Part shown: positions 8,242 through 17,411 of the stretch, in pieces
Numbering within the stretch: the first letter of the stretch is position 1
Layout: each line of letters begins with the position of its first letter
From: CAVXZE01 sp964615365
GTDB taxonomy: Bacteria > Myxococcota_A > UBA9160 > UBA6930
Assembly: GCA_964615365.1 (NCBI GenBank)
Contig: CAZTOU010000007.1
Location: 62,001-126,000, forward strand
Direction: 5' to 3'
Length of the DNA: 64,000 nt
The notes under the pieces: generated by a model
What the model was told of the DNA's origin: nothing
Databases searched by the model: none
Seen by the model: the letters and a program-made list of their open reading frames with translations, nothing else
Position numbers and translations under genes: made by a program

Positions 8242-9957
8242 ATGCGGATTCTCATTGGTTTCGCGGTCTTGGGGGCGCTCTTCGCGATCGCCACGGCCGG
8301 CTGGACAGAGGGGATCGACCAACCTTCCTCGCCGGATCCGGCGGTCGTGTCGGGCGCCCCTCCGCCCACGCTGCACGGCGAGCTGGCCCTCTCCGTCGCC
8401 GACGCCATCGCCATGAGCATCGAGAACAACCTCGACGTGGAGATCGCGCGCTTCACCCCGCTGATCGCCGATCTCGACCACACCGCCGCCTGGGGCGCCT
8501 ACGATCCCATCTTCTCCGCGAGCACCGAGTACAGTCGCACCGAGACCCCGACAGCGAGCGCGTTGGAGCCGAGCCCCCGCACCCTCGACCGCAAGACGAC
8601 GGGATCGGTGGGAGTGGGGGGACTGCTCCCGAAGATCGGGGCCGAATGGGAGATCAGCTACGCCGGACAATCGATCGAGACCTCCCAGGCGCTCCAGAGT
8701 CTCTCCCCCGAGTATCGCGCCTCATTGCTCGGCTCGCTGACGCTGCCGCTCCTGAAGGGGGCCTGGTGGGGCGAGCCCTGGGTCGCCGTCAAGCAGAGCC
8801 GCATCGGCGCCGAGATCGGCGACGAGGGGTTCCGCACCGCGCTGATGGACATCACCCGGGGCACCCAGGACGCCTACTGGAACGTCTCCGCCAGCGCCGA
8901 GCAGCGCCGCGTCGCCCACAAGAGCCTGGAGGCGAGACGCGCACTGCTCGAGCGGACCGAGGCGCAGTACGAGGTGGGAGTGGTCTCCAGGGTGGAGGTG
9001 ACCGAGGCGGAGGCGGGAGTCGCCGAGGGCGAGGTGGGCGTGATCCGCGCCGAGAACGCCTACCGGGGCGCGCAGGACGTTCTCATCGACCTGGTTCTCG
9101 GGCCCAACCTCACCCCGGACTCGCGGCTGGAGATCCGGCCCACGGATTCACCCGAGGAGATCGTCACCTATGCGGTGGATCCCGAGGAGGCCAACCGCAA
9201 GGCCCTCTCCCATCGCCCCGAGATCGCCACCGCCCGCAAGGGCATCGAGCAGCAGGAGATCGAGCTCAAGTTCCGAAAGAACCAGCGCCTCCCCCAGCTC
9301 GACCTGAAGCTCACCTACGGCAACCAAGGTCTCGCCGGCCGGACCAATCCGGAGCCCACCTTCTTCGGCTGCCGGCCGCAATGGAACCCAAGCACAGACT
9401 CTCGCTGCGCCGCGTTTCCAACGCCGCGTCAGTGCTTGGCACCACCAACTTGCCAGCGAGCTCCCGTCACCAGTGTGAAGCGCAGCTTCTGGACCGCCGA
9501 CGACGACTTCTTCTCCGCCGACGCCGCCAGGCAGTGGTCGGGAGGGGCGGTCCTCACCATCCCGATCGGCAGCGTGAGCACCCGCGCCGGCGTGAGCAAG
9601 GCCCGTCTCGAGCTGCGCCGCGCGCGCACGCAGGTCCGGCGCCTCGAGCTCGACATCGTGCTCGAGGTGCGCGATGCGATTCGCAACCTGCGCTCCTCCC
9701 TGGAGGGCATCGGCGCCGCGGAGCGGGCGCGGGTGGCGGCCGAGGAGCAGCTCCGCGCCGAGAACATCCGCCTCGAGCACGGCGAATCGACCCCCTTCGA
9801 CGTGCTCCAGCGGGAGGAGGCCCTGGTGGAGGCGGAGAGCGTGAAGATCAGCGCCCTGCAGGGCTATCACAACTCCGTCACCGCCCTCGACCGCGCCCAG
9901 GGGACCATCCTTCGCAACCACAACATCGCCGTCGAAGATGCCGCTCCGCTGCGATAG
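8242..9957 (+). CDS. TolC-family outer membrane efflux protein with a four-cysteine loop
   Basis: A signal peptide (MRILIGFAVLGALFAIATAGW) leads into an outer membrane efflux protein. Two long alpha-helical coiled-coil repeats of the TolC type are visible (about residues 155-260 and 430-560). The protein is 571 residues, longer than E. coli TolC. Such proteins trimerise into a channel that works with an inner-membrane pump and a periplasmic adaptor; neither is in the window. The start is set by GGAGG seven bases before the ATG at 8242. An odd insert at residues about 370-410 carries cysteines at 377, 389, 398 and 404, unusual for this family; in the periplasm or outside they could form two disulfides. 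Confidence 0.88.
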   Translation: MRILIGFAVLGALFAIATAGWTEGIDQPSSPDPAVVSGAPPPTLHGELALSVADAIAMSIENNLDVEIARFTPLIADLDHTAAWGAYDPIFSASTEYSRTETPTASALEPSPRTLDRKTTGSVGVGGLLPKIGAEWEISYAGQSIETSQALQSLSPEYRASLLGSLTLPLLKGAWWGEPWVAVKQSRIGAEIGDEGFRTALMDITRGTQDAYWNVSASAEQRRVAHKSLEARRALLERTEAQYEVGVVSRVEVTEAEAGVAEGEVGVIRAENAYRGAQDVLIDLVLGPNLTPDSRLEIRPTDSPEEIVTYAVDPEEANRKALSHRPEIATARKGIEQQEIELKFRKNQRLPQLDLKLTYGNQGLAGRTNPEPTFFGCRPQWNPSTDSRCAAFPTPRQCLAPPTCQRAPVTSVKRSFWTADDDFFSADAARQWSGGAVLTIPIGSVSTRAGVSKARLELRRARTQVRRLELDIVLEVRDAIRNLRSSLEGIGAAERARVAAEEQLRAENIRLEHGESTPFDVLQREEALVEAESVKISALQGYHNSVTALDRAQGTILRNHNIAVEDAAPLR

Positions 9958-9990
9958 AATCGGCGCTTCCGCGAACCGCCGGAGGATGGG

Positions 9991-10518
9991 GTGAGCCTGT
10001 TTGGAAAGAGCGACAAGGACGGGCTGGAAAGACCGCGATCCGCCCCTCGGGGCGAGGATCCGCGGTCGCCGCTGGCCGGCAGAAGCGAAACCACCCAGCG
10101 AGACCTGGGAGACGCGGCGCCCCGCGCCCGCGGAGGGGAGAACTTGGCGAACATCGGGAAGTCCATCACCATCAAGGGCGATCTCACCGGCAACGAGGAT
10201 CTGGTGATCGACGGCAACATCGAGGGCCGGGTCGACCTTCCGAACAACCAGCTCACCATCGGCCCCGAAGGCAAGATCAAGGCCGACATCCACGCCAAGT
10301 CCGCCGTGGTGGTGGGTCACGTCAACGGGAACGTGAGCGCCACCGAGCGCATCGAGGTCCAGGCATCGGGGATCGTCGATGGTGACGTCCGCGCACCCAG
10401 CCTGGTGGTTCAGGAAGGCGCGGTCCTGAACGGCGCCGTCGAGATGAGCGACACGAAGCGGCAGGCCCCGGCAGAGCCGGTCAAGAAGGCCGCTGCCGGC
10501 GGCGACTCCCAGCCTTAG
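9991..10518 (+). CDS. Bactofilin-family polymer-forming cytoskeletal protein
   Basis: Bactofilins self-assemble into nucleotide-independent filaments used in cell shape, stalk formation or chromosome organisation. The 175-residue protein has a disordered, charged N-terminal tail (1-50). A core of short beta repeats follows (about 55-150: SITIKGDLTGNEDLVIDGN, GHVNGNVSATERIEV, GIVDGDVRAP), and then a lysine/proline-rich tail. The start is a GTG preceded by CCGGAGGA. Its last 38 bp overlap the end of convergent secF. The core family call is clear; the cellular role is unknown. Confidence 0.9.
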   Translation: MSLFGKSDKDGLERPRSAPRGEDPRSPLAGRSETTQRDLGDAAPRARGGENLANIGKSITIKGDLTGNEDLVIDGNIEGRVDLPNNQLTIGPEGKIKADIHAKSAVVVGHVNGNVSATERIEVQASGIVDGDVRAPSLVVQEGAVLNGAVEMSDTKRQAPAEPVKKAAAGGDSQP

Positions 10519-11578
10519 CCTTCTTGGAGCCAGCGCTCGCCTTCCCGGAGCCGGAGCGCTTCGGCGCCTTGGGCTTCTCGCCTCTGGCAGGCTCGCCACC
10601 ACCGCTGCTCCGCGGCCCGCCCGGAGCGCTGGTCCCGCCGAACCGCGTCTCCAGCCACAGCAGGCTGGGAGACGCGATGTAGATCGACGAGTAGGTCCCC
10701 ACCAGGATCCCGATCGCCATCGCCAGCGCGAAGGGACGGATCACCTCCCCTCCCAGCAGCAGCAGCGCGAGCACCGCGGCGAGCGTGGTGAGGGAGGTGA
10801 GCAGCGTGCGGGAGAGGGTCTGGTTGACGCTGAGGTTCAGCACCTCTTTCAGGTCGTACTTGGTGCGCAGCTCCATGTTCTCGCGAATCCGGTCGTAGAC
10901 GATGATGGTGTCGTTCAGGCTGTACCCGATGATGGCGAGGAGCGCCGCGAGCACGCGGAGGTCGAACTCCAGCCCCAGGAGGATCCAGATCGAGGCGGTG
11001 ATCGAGACGTCGTGGATCAGGGCGACCACGGCACCCGGCGCAAATCGGATCGAGAAGCGGAATCCGATGTAGATCAGGATCAGCACGCAGGCGATGACCA
11101 TCGCCCGGATCCCGGCCTCTCGAAGCTCGGCGCCCACCTTCGGCCCCACGAAGTCGACCCGCTGGATTTCCAGGTGGCCGATGACCTCTTCGAGGGTGTC
11201 CTCGAGGAGCCAGACCCGGTCCTTCTCCCGGCCTTCGACGGCGTCTCCCTCCGGCGGCGGCTCCCCCTCGGCGACGCGCCCGCCGCGGAACTTGATCAGG
11301 AACTCCTGGGAATCGTCCCCTCCGAAGCGGGTCACGCCCGCATTCGGGATCCCGAGCCCGTTCACCACATTGCGGATGTCCCCTTCGTCCACGCCTTCCG
11401 CATCGAGAAAGCGAACCTGGACCTCCGTTCCACCCGCGAAGTCGATCCCCAGTCGGAACCCGCGCAGCGGAATGCCCGCGAGTCCGATCAGCAGCAGCGA
11501 AACCGAGAGCGTCACGCAGATGCGCCACTTGCCGAAGAAGTCGAGCTGAGTCCCGGGCTTGACGATCTCGAACGGCAA
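10481..11578 (-). CDS. secF: Protein translocase subunit SecF
   Basis: SecF pairs with SecD in the inner membrane and uses the proton gradient to pull exported proteins through SecYEG. The 365-residue protein has an N-terminal membrane helix and then the FRLGIDFAGGTEVQVRF signature. A periplasmic domain follows, then five helices containing GYSLNDTIIVYDRIREN. The C-terminus (about residues 320-365) is a lysine/arginine/serine-rich tail not typical of SecF; it overlaps the bactofilin gene end to end by 38 bp. It follows secD by 18 bp, forming yajC-secD-secF. Confidence 0.95.
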   Translation of the reverse strand: MPFEIVKPGTQLDFFGKWRICVTLSVSLLLIGLAGIPLRGFRLGIDFAGGTEVQVRFLDAEGVDEGDIRNVVNGLGIPNAGVTRFGGDDSQEFLIKFRGGRVAEGEPPPEGDAVEGREKDRVWLLEDTLEEVIGHLEIQRVDFVGPKVGAELREAGIRAMVIACVLILIYIGFRFSIRFAPGAVVALIHDVSITASIWILLGLEFDLRVLAALLAIIGYSLNDTIIVYDRIRENMELRTKYDLKEVLNLSVNQTLSRTLLTSLTTLAAVLALLLLGGEVIRPFALAMAIGILVGTYSSIYIASPSLLWLETRFGGTSAPGGPRSSGGGEPARGEKPKAPKRSGSGKASAGSKKAKAGSRRRQRPS

Positions 11579-11596
11579 CGGCTGTCTCCCCGATCC

Positions 11597-13171
11597 CTAG
11601 ATGGAAACCTGCTCGACGTGGCGCGTCCCGGGATAGATCGCGAACGCCAGCCGCGTGATCACCAGGGCGGCGAACACGCTGGTGAGGATGCCCACGGAGA
11701 GGGTGACGGCGAAGCCCTGGATCGGGCCGGTGCCGTACTCGAAGAGCACGATCGCAGTGATCAGCGTGGTGATGTTCGCATCCAGAATCGTCCAGAGCGC
11801 CTTCCGGAAGCCGGTCGCGATGGCGGGCCGTGGCGCCCGCCCTCCCCGCAGTTCCTCGCGGATCCGCTCGAAGATGATCACGTTGGCGTCGACGGCCATG
11901 CCGACGGTAAGCACCAGGCCGGCGATCCCCGGCAGCGTGAGGGTGCCCTCGAAGAGCGACATCAGCCCCACCAGCATCAGCAGGTTGGCGAGAAGAGCCA
12001 GGCTCGCGTAGCCCCCCGAGAGCCGGTAGTAGCCGACGCTGAAGGCCACCACGACCAGCAGACCCAATATCGAGGCCCGGACGCCGCGTCGAATCGAGTC
12101 GGCGCCCAGGGCCGGCCCGATGGTGCGCTCCTCCTCGATCGTGACCTGGATCGGAAGCGCACCGGCTCGCAGGATGATGGCGAGGTCGGCCGCGTCCTCG
12201 GAGCTGAAGCGGCCGGTGATGATGCCCTCCCGGGAGATGCGGGATTTGATCGAGGGGGCGCTGTAGACCTGGCCATCGAGGATGATCCCCAGGGGCTCGC
12301 CGATGTTGTTCTCGGTGATCTCGGCGAAGATTTCCGCCCCCTCCCGCGACCAGGTGAATCTCACGTGCCACTCGGCCACCCGGCTGTCGAAGCCCATCCG
12401 GGCGTCGACCAGGTAGTCGCCGGTGATGTCCGCGGTTTGAGGGACCAGGTAGGCGCCGAGGATGCGCTGGGTCTCCTTCTCGCGCTCGAAGACCACCTCG
12501 GTACCGTCGGGAAGCCCCTCGGGATGCTTCGCCCGCAGCAGATCCTCGCTCTGATCGGTGTCCTGGATGATCTTGAACTCCAGGTGTCCCGTCCTGCGGA
12601 AGATGTCGGGGACCCGCGAAATGCCCGGGAACTGGATCAGGACGCGGTCCCGTCCCTGCCGCGTCACCACCGACTCCGGGATGCCCGTGCTGGGGTCGTT
12701 CACCCGCCGGCGGTACACCTCCAGCACCTGGAGCATGGCCCGCTCGTGCACCTCGACGCGCCATTCGTCGGTCAGCGTCAGCGCGATCCGCTCGGCGTCG
12801 GACTCCACCACCTGGAGGGTTTCGTACTCCCTCACCAGGTCGCGGATCGCCTCGGCATCGGAGGCGCCCGCCGCCGTCACTACGATCTGGCTGCCCTCCA
12901 CGAAGGTCCGCGCACCGGTGATCTCCTTCTCCTCGAAGAGCCGGGAGAGGCTGTCCTCGAGGTGACCGAGCTCCTGGGAGACGGCCGCCTCGAGGTCCGG
13001 ACTGATCACCAGATGGATTCCCCCCTGGAGATCCAGGCCGAGCCGTAGGCCCTCGTCGGGTAGATACCAGGCCTGCTCTCGGCTCTCCCGGGGGAAGAAG
13101 TTCGCGATCGCCAGGTACGCCAGCACCAGGACCAGGAGCGCGACGGAGACGACGCGCCATCGGAGGCTCAA
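11597..13171 (-). CDS. secD: Protein translocase subunit SecD
   Basis: SecD is the partner of SecF. The 524-residue protein starts with a membrane helix (residues 7-27), followed by the LRLGLDLQGGIHLVI motif near residue 45. A large periplasmic P1 region comes next, with the conserved SAPSIKSRI segment. The C-terminal membrane domain carries the GMAVDANVIIFERIREEL signature. The start overlaps the yajC stop by four bases. Length and motif order are those of a complete SecD. Confidence 0.96.
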   Translation of the reverse strand: MSLRWRVVSVALLVLVLAYLAIANFFPRESREQAWYLPDEGLRLGLDLQGGIHLVISPDLEAAVSQELGHLEDSLSRLFEEKEITGARTFVEGSQIVVTAAGASDAEAIRDLVREYETLQVVESDAERIALTLTDEWRVEVHERAMLQVLEVYRRRVNDPSTGIPESVVTRQGRDRVLIQFPGISRVPDIFRRTGHLEFKIIQDTDQSEDLLRAKHPEGLPDGTEVVFEREKETQRILGAYLVPQTADITGDYLVDARMGFDSRVAEWHVRFTWSREGAEIFAEITENNIGEPLGIILDGQVYSAPSIKSRISREGIITGRFSSEDAADLAIILRAGALPIQVTIEEERTIGPALGADSIRRGVRASILGLLVVVAFSVGYYRLSGGYASLALLANLLMLVGLMSLFEGTLTLPGIAGLVLTVGMAVDANVIIFERIREELRGGRAPRPAIATGFRKALWTILDANITTLITAIVLFEYGTGPIQGFAVTLSVGILTSVFAALVITRLAFAIYPGTRHVEQVSI

Positions 13172-13509
13172 GACTCCTCTCCCTTCCCCTTCTCGACGCG
13201 CCGGTCGATGCGGCCGCGGTCCACTTTGATCCGGACCCGCTCACCCCGCAGATTCGCGATCTCCAGGGTCAGCACGTCCTCGGCTTCACCGGTCACCACG
13301 CCGTGGATCCCTCCCGCGGTCACCACCCGATCCCCCTTGCCGACCGCCTTCAGCATGGCGTCGCGATCCTTCTGCTTGCGCTGCTGGGGTCGGATCAGCA
13401 GGAAGTAGAAGATCAGGAAGATGGCGCCCATCGGGATCAGGAAGCCCAGCGGGTCGCTGCCCTGCCCCCCGTTCGCCTGCAGCCAGATCACGCCGAACGC
13501 ATCGCCCAT
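13168..13509 (-). CDS. yajC: Preprotein translocase auxiliary subunit YajC
   Basis: A 113-residue small membrane protein that associates with SecDF. One hydrophobic helix (about residues 20-43) is followed by the hallmark IRPQQRKQKD and then a small beta-rich domain with the GDRVVTAGGIHGVV motif. It is the first gene of yajC-secD-secF; its start codon directly abuts the metK stop region, so metK may be cotranscribed with the Sec genes. Confidence 0.95.
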   Translation of the reverse strand: MGDAFGVIWLQANGGQGSDPLGFLIPMGAIFLIFYFLLIRPQQRKQKDRDAMLKAVGKGDRVVTAGGIHGVVTGEAEDVLTLEIANLRGERVRIKVDRGRIDRRVEKGKGEES

Positions 13510-14676
13510 CTATCTGCCGGCATCCCGTCGTAGTGCTTCGGCCTTGCCCGTCTCCTCCCACGGCAGGCCGACGTTCTCCCGGCCGAAGTGACCGTGGTAG
13601 GAGGTGGTCCGGTAGATCGGGCGCAGCAGATCCAGGGAGTCGATGATGCCGGCGGGGGTGAGATCGAAGTGCTTGCGGATCAGGCGGTCCAGGGTGGCCT
13701 CGTCGTGCTTCCCGGTGCCGAAGCTGTCGACCGCGATGGAGACGGGCTCCGCCACCCCGATGGCGTAGGCCAGCTGCACCTCGCAGCGCCGCGCCAGACC
13801 GGCGGCCACCAGGTTCTTGGCGACCCAGCGCGCGGCGTAGGCGGCGCTTCGATCGACCTTGGAGGGATCCTTGCCGGAGAAGCAGCCGCCGCCGTGCCGT
13901 CCCATGCCGCCGTAGGTATCGACGATGATCTTGCGACCCGTGAGACCCGCGTCACCCATGGGCCCTCCCACCACGAAGCGCCCGGTGGGATTGACGTGGA
14001 AGATGGTGTCGTCGTCGATCAGGTCCCCCGGCAGCGTCTCCTTCAGGATCTCGTCGACCACATCCTTCCGTAGCTGGTCGTAGGAGACGTCGGGATCGTG
14101 CTGGGTGGAGAGCACCACCGTGGCGATCCGCGCCGGGCGATCTCCGTCGTACTCGACGCTCACCTGGGACTTGGCATCGGGCCGCAGATAGTCGAGCTCT
14201 CCCGACTCGAACCTCTCCCGGTGGCACTCGATCAGCCGGTGGGCGAAGCGGATCGGCGCGGGCATCAGCTCCGGCGTCTCGTCGCAGGCAAAGCCGAACA
14301 TCATTCCCTGGTCACCGGCTCCCTGCTCCTTGTGGAGCCCCTCGCCTTCGCTCACCCCCTGAGAGATGTCGGGAGACTGCTGCCCCAGCGCGACCATCAC
14401 CCCGCAGGTGAGGGCGTCGAAGCCCATCTCCGAATCCGTGTATCCGATCTCCTGGATGACCGTACGAATCAGCGGCGCGATCTCGACCCTCGCGGTGGTC
14501 GTCACCTCTCCGGCGACCACCACCAGGCCGGTGGTGGTCAGCGTCTCGCAGGCAACGCGGGATCCGCGATCCTGCTCGAGCATCCCGTCGAGGATCGCGT
14601 CCGAGATCTGGTCACACATCTTGTCCGGGTGGCCCATCGAGACCGATTCGGACGTAAACACCGAGCGAGAAGCCAT
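13510..14676 (-). CDS. metK: S-adenosylmethionine synthetase
   Basis: MetK makes S-adenosylmethionine from methionine and ATP. The 388-residue protein begins MASRSVFTSESVSMGHPDK, containing the substrate-binding GHPDK. The GAGDQGMMFG signature and the P-loop-like GGCFSGKDPSKVDRS region are present. The ATG at 14676 is preceded by a GAGAGGG-type binding site; the open frame continues upstream but without family similarity. The 98-bp leader between HPr and metK has a CCGGGA/TCCCGG stem but no SAM or SAH riboswitch consensus that could be matched by eye. Confidence 0.97.
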   Translation of the reverse strand: MASRSVFTSESVSMGHPDKMCDQISDAILDGMLEQDRGSRVACETLTTTGLVVVAGEVTTTARVEIAPLIRTVIQEIGYTDSEMGFDALTCGVMVALGQQSPDISQGVSEGEGLHKEQGAGDQGMMFGFACDETPELMPAPIRFAHRLIECHRERFESGELDYLRPDAKSQVSVEYDGDRPARIATVVLSTQHDPDVSYDQLRKDVVDEILKETLPGDLIDDDTIFHVNPTGRFVVGGPMGDAGLTGRKIIVDTYGGMGRHGGGCFSGKDPSKVDRSAAYAARWVAKNLVAAGLARRCEVQLAYAIGVAEPVSIAVDSFGTGKHDEATLDRLIRKHFDLTPAGIIDSLDLLRPIYRTTSYHGHFGRENVGLPWEETGKAEALRRDAGR

Positions 14677-14774
14677 CCCTCTCTCTTCCTCTCTAAGCCT
14701 GTGGATCCCACCGGGATTGCGATGCCTCGGTCCCGGGCCGCCGAAGTTAGGAGAAGCCCAATGCGGTCGCCAGC

Positions 14775-15083
14775 TTACCCCGAATCCGCGGACTCGGAAC
14801 CGAAGGGATGCTCGGCGGGATGCTCGAGGAGATGCCCCAATGCGTCGATGGCCTCCTCGGCGTCGGCACCGCAGGCGCGAATCCGGACGCGGGTCCCCCT
14901 GGCGGCGGCCAGCGAGAGCAGGGAGAGAACGCTTCGCCCGCTGACCCACTCCCGGTTCGTGGAGACGGCGATCTCGGCGGAGAAGCGCCCGGCCAGCCGG
15001 ACGAACTGCCCCGCCGGCCGGGCGTGAAGACCGAGCTCACTGGTGACCGTGAACTCCCGCTCGACCGTGCGCGCTTCGCTCAC
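14775..15083 (-). CDS. ptsH: HPr phosphocarrier protein
   Basis: HPr relays phosphate from enzyme I to EIIA proteins. The 102-residue protein has the active histidine in LGLHARPA (His20) and the regulatory-serine region GRSVLSLLSLAA. Ser51 occupies the position of the HprK-phosphorylated serine. The GTG start overlaps the upstream EIIA stop (GTGA). Enzyme I is not in the window; it may be encoded just after metK or elsewhere. Clustering with hprK, rapZ and ptsN suggests regulation rather than sugar uptake, because no EIIB/EIIC permease is present. Confidence 0.93.
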   Translation of the reverse strand: MSEARTVEREFTVTSELGLHARPAGQFVRLAGRFSAEIAVSTNREWVSGRSVLSLLSLAAARGTRVRIRACGADAEEAIDALGHLLEHPAEHPFGSESADSG

Positions 15084-15490
15084 CGCCGCCCTTCCGGAAG
15101 CAGCTCGCTCGCCACCGAGATGTTCCGCTGGCCGTACTCCTTGACGAAGGTGGCCAGCTCTTCGACGGGCTTGTCCTCGGTGAGGGTCGCCAGCTTGATC
15201 AGCATGGGCAGGTTGATTCCCGTCACCACTTCGATCCGATGCTCCTCCAGGAAGGAGAGGCTGATGTTGGAGGGGGTGCCCCCGAACATGTCGGTGAGAA
15301 TCAGCACGCCGTCCCCGGTGTCGGCGGCGGCGAGCGCGTCGGCGATCGCCGCGCGCATCTCCTCGACGCGCTGCTTGGGCTCGATGCCGACCGCGTGGAA
15401 ACGGGGGCTGTCGGGCACGATCAGGCGCAGGGCCTGCAGCATCTCTTCGCCCAGACGGTAGTGAGAAACGATCAGGACTCCGACCTTCAT
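15080..15490 (-). CDS. PTS EIIA component, mannose/fructose family
   Basis: A 136-residue EIIA(Man)-type domain. His10 in VLIVSHYRLGEEM matches the phosphorylated histidine of ManX. The LTDMFGGTPSN motif near residue 70 is diagnostic. It stands alone, without IIB, IIC or IID partners, between rapZ and ptsH with 4-bp overlaps on both sides (ATGA and GTGA). Solitary EIIA(Man) proteins in such clusters are thought to act as regulators in a PTS phosphorelay; that role is inferred here. Confidence 0.9.
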   Translation of the reverse strand: MKVGVLIVSHYRLGEEMLQALRLIVPDSPRFHAVGIEPKQRVEEMRAAIADALAAADTGDGVLILTDMFGGTPSNISLSFLEEHRIEVVTGINLPMLIKLATLTEDKPVEELATFVKEYGQRNISVASELLPEGRR

Positions 15491-16356
15491 CACACCTTCT
15501 CCACGTCCCTGTGAGTCACGTTCACGTCGCGCCCGCCGGCGCGGAGCTCCTCCGCGAGGGCGTTCAGGATCGCCACCGACCGGTGACGCCCTCCGGTGCA
15601 ACCGATCCCCACCGTGAGATAGGGCTTTCCCTCTTCTTCGTACAGCGGGAGGAGGAAGGTGAGGAGCCCCAGAAGCCGATCCATCAGCGCCGAGGCACGG
15701 TCGTTCTTGAGAACGTACTCGGCGACCTCCGGATCCTCGCCCGTTCGCGGACGCAGCCTGGGCTCGAAGTGTGGATTCGGCAGAAAGCGCACGTCGAAGA
15801 GCAGCTCTGCCGCGCTCGGCGCGCCGTAGCGGAAGCCGAAGGAAATCATGTTCACGACCGTGGGACGCGCGCTCCCCGCAACGAAGGCCACCACCGTCTC
15901 GCGAAGCTGATGAATGTTGAGCTCGGAGCTGTCCACCACGAAGTCCGCCAGGCGTGAGACGTCCGAGAGCAGCCGGCGCTCGGTCTCGATCCCCTCTTCG
16001 ACGGGCCCGTCCGGGGCCAGCGGATGCACGCGTCGGGTCTCCCGGTAGCGGTTCATCAGGTGCTGGTTGGAACACTCCAGGAAGATCATCTGCACCTGGG
16101 CGCCCGCCGCGCGCAGCTTCTCCACCACGGCGGGGACGTCGCGCAGGAACTCCGCCTCTCGCGCGTCGATGGCCAGAGCGATTTTCTTTATAGGGGGCGT
16201 GGACTTGGCGCATAAATCGAGAAACTGCTCGATGAGCTGGGCGGGCAGGTTGTCGAGGCAGTAGAAGCTCAGGTCCTCGATCGCACCCATCGCGGTGGTC
16301 TTGCCGCTTCCGGAGAGCCCGCTCACGAAGACGATCTGGGCGTTTCGCGCCATCAT
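15490..16356 (-). CDS. rapZ: RapZ-family nucleotide-binding protein (YvcJ/YhbJ)
   Basis: A 288-residue protein with the P-loop GLSGSGKTTA (13-22) and the DLSFYCLDNLPA signature. The C-terminal block contains SFGFRYG, DVRFLPNPH and GIGCTGGRHRSV. In enterobacteria RapZ controls glucosamine-6-phosphate synthase through small RNAs; elsewhere the homologue is a nucleotidase or a competence factor. The chosen ATG at 16356 forms an ATGA overlap with hprK. A longer frame begins at 16422, but its first 22 residues are arginine-rich and mirror hprK. The function label is family-level. Confidence 0.92.
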   Translation of the reverse strand: MMARNAQIVFVSGLSGSGKTTAMGAIEDLSFYCLDNLPAQLIEQFLDLCAKSTPPIKKIALAIDAREAEFLRDVPAVVEKLRAAGAQVQMIFLECSNQHLMNRYRETRRVHPLAPDGPVEEGIETERRLLSDVSRLADFVVDSSELNIHQLRETVVAFVAGSARPTVVNMISFGFRYGAPSAAELLFDVRFLPNPHFEPRLRPRTGEDPEVAEYVLKNDRASALMDRLLGLLTFLLPLYEEEGKPYLTVGIGCTGGRHRSVAILNALAEELRAGGRDVNVTHRDVEKV

Positions 16357-16880
16357 GGTCTCCCCGCCAGGCTGCGAAACCGCTCGTCCAACCGGCTGGC
16401 GGCGCTGCCGGCGCCGGCGCATCGATGCAGATGGTCCCGGATGGCCACCTCGATCAGCGTCGCCATGTTTCCCGAGGGTCGGACGGGCAGCAGGATCACC
16501 GGCACCTCCACCCCGGCCACCATCTCCGTCTCCCTCGAGAACCCCACGCGATCGTACTCCGCATCCTCACGCCAGTGCTCCAGGCGGCACACCACCCGGA
16601 TCCGGGCACTCTCGCGCACCGCCTCGGCACCGTAGAGATCGGGGATGTAGAGGATTCCGATGCCCCGGATCTCCAGGTGGTGCCGAATGATCTCGGGGGC
16701 AGACCCGCAGGGGCTTCCGTCGTCGAGCCGCCGGATCCGGACCACGTCGTCGGCCACCAGCCGGTGCCCGCGGGCCACCAGCTCCAGCGCGGTCTCGCTC
16801 TTGCCCACACCGCTCGGGCCCCGGATCAGGACGCCGACGCCGAGGACCTCCACCAATGCGCCGTGAACCTGCGTTTCCAC
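16353..16880 (-). CDS. hprK: HPr kinase/phosphorylase, short catalytic-domain form
   Basis: A 175-residue protein equal to the catalytic half of HprK. Walker A GPSGVGKS is at 21-28, RGHRLVADD at 37-45 and the HprK signature EIRGIGILYIPDLYG at about 69-83. It phosphorylates or dephosphorylates the regulatory serine of HPr. The N-terminal domain of the roughly 310-residue Firmicutes-type enzyme is absent. The frame upstream of the GTG reaches only a few codons before colliding with ptsN, and AGGGA nine bases before the GTG supports this start. Short forms are known in alphaproteobacteria. Here it lies between ptsN and rapZ. Confidence 0.9.
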   Translation of the reverse strand: METQVHGALVEVLGVGVLIRGPSGVGKSETALELVARGHRLVADDVVRIRRLDDGSPCGSAPEIIRHHLEIRGIGILYIPDLYGAEAVRESARIRVVCRLEHWREDAEYDRVGFSRETEMVAGVEVPVILLPVRPSGNMATLIEVAIRDHLHRCAGAGSAASRLDERFRSLAGRP

Positions 16881-16923
16881 GCTCAGATCCCTCGCGGGGA
16901 AGCGTTCGAAGACCCTGTCAGAA

Positions 16924-17385
16924 CTAGAACTTCGCGTCCTGCTCCTCGATGGCCCGGAAGACGTCCTCCCGGGACTCGGCCTCGCTGAGCGACTTCCGGA
17001 ATGCTGCGTCGCGGAAGAACCGGGAGATGCGCGCCAGCGCCTTCAGGTGCTGTCCTCCCGAGTGATCGGGGACCACGAGCAGGAAGAAGAGGTGGGTCGG
17101 CTCCCCATCGATGGACTGGAAGTCGACGCCGGCCCGGCTCCGGGCGAAAGACGCCACCAGACGCGCGAGGCCGGGCATCTTGCCGTGGGGGATCGCGACC
17201 CCGTCCCCGATCCCGGTGCTCTGGAGGTTCTCCCGATCCAGGAGCACCTGCAGGAGACGGTCCGCGTCGAGGCTGGCCTCGGCCTCCGCCGCCTTCCCCG
17301 AGAGCTCGGCGAGGACGTCCGACTTGTCCTCGGACTCGATGTCCAGGATCACGGCGTCCTTCAGGAGGATGTCCATGATCTTCAT
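16924..17385 (-). CDS. ptsN: Nitrogen-PTS EIIA component (PtsN-like)
   Basis: A 153-residue EIIA(Ntr/Fru) domain with the phosphorylated histidine in GVAIPHGKM (His67). The preceding STGIGDG and following LFFLLVVPDHSGGQHLKAL segments are typical of the family. PtsN adjusts potassium uptake, nitrogen and other functions according to its phosphorylation state. It follows rpoN by 26 bp; the hibernation-promoting factor gene (hpf) that often lies between them is missing here. Start ATG at 17385. Confidence 0.92.
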   Translation of the reverse strand: MKIMDILLKDAVILDIESEDKSDVLAELSGKAAEAEASLDADRLLQVLLDRENLQSTGIGDGVAIPHGKMPGLARLVASFARSRAGVDFQSIDGEPTHLFFLLVVPDHSGGQHLKALARISRFFRDAAFRKSLSEAESREDVFRAIEEQDAKF

Positions 17386-17411
17386 TGACGTTCCCCACCT
17401 CCGGCGGCAGG

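Noticed and set aside
14677..14774. A SAM or SAH riboswitch before metK
   Set aside because: There is a CCGGGA/TCCCGG stem and a CCGAGG patch, but the known conserved cores could not be matched.
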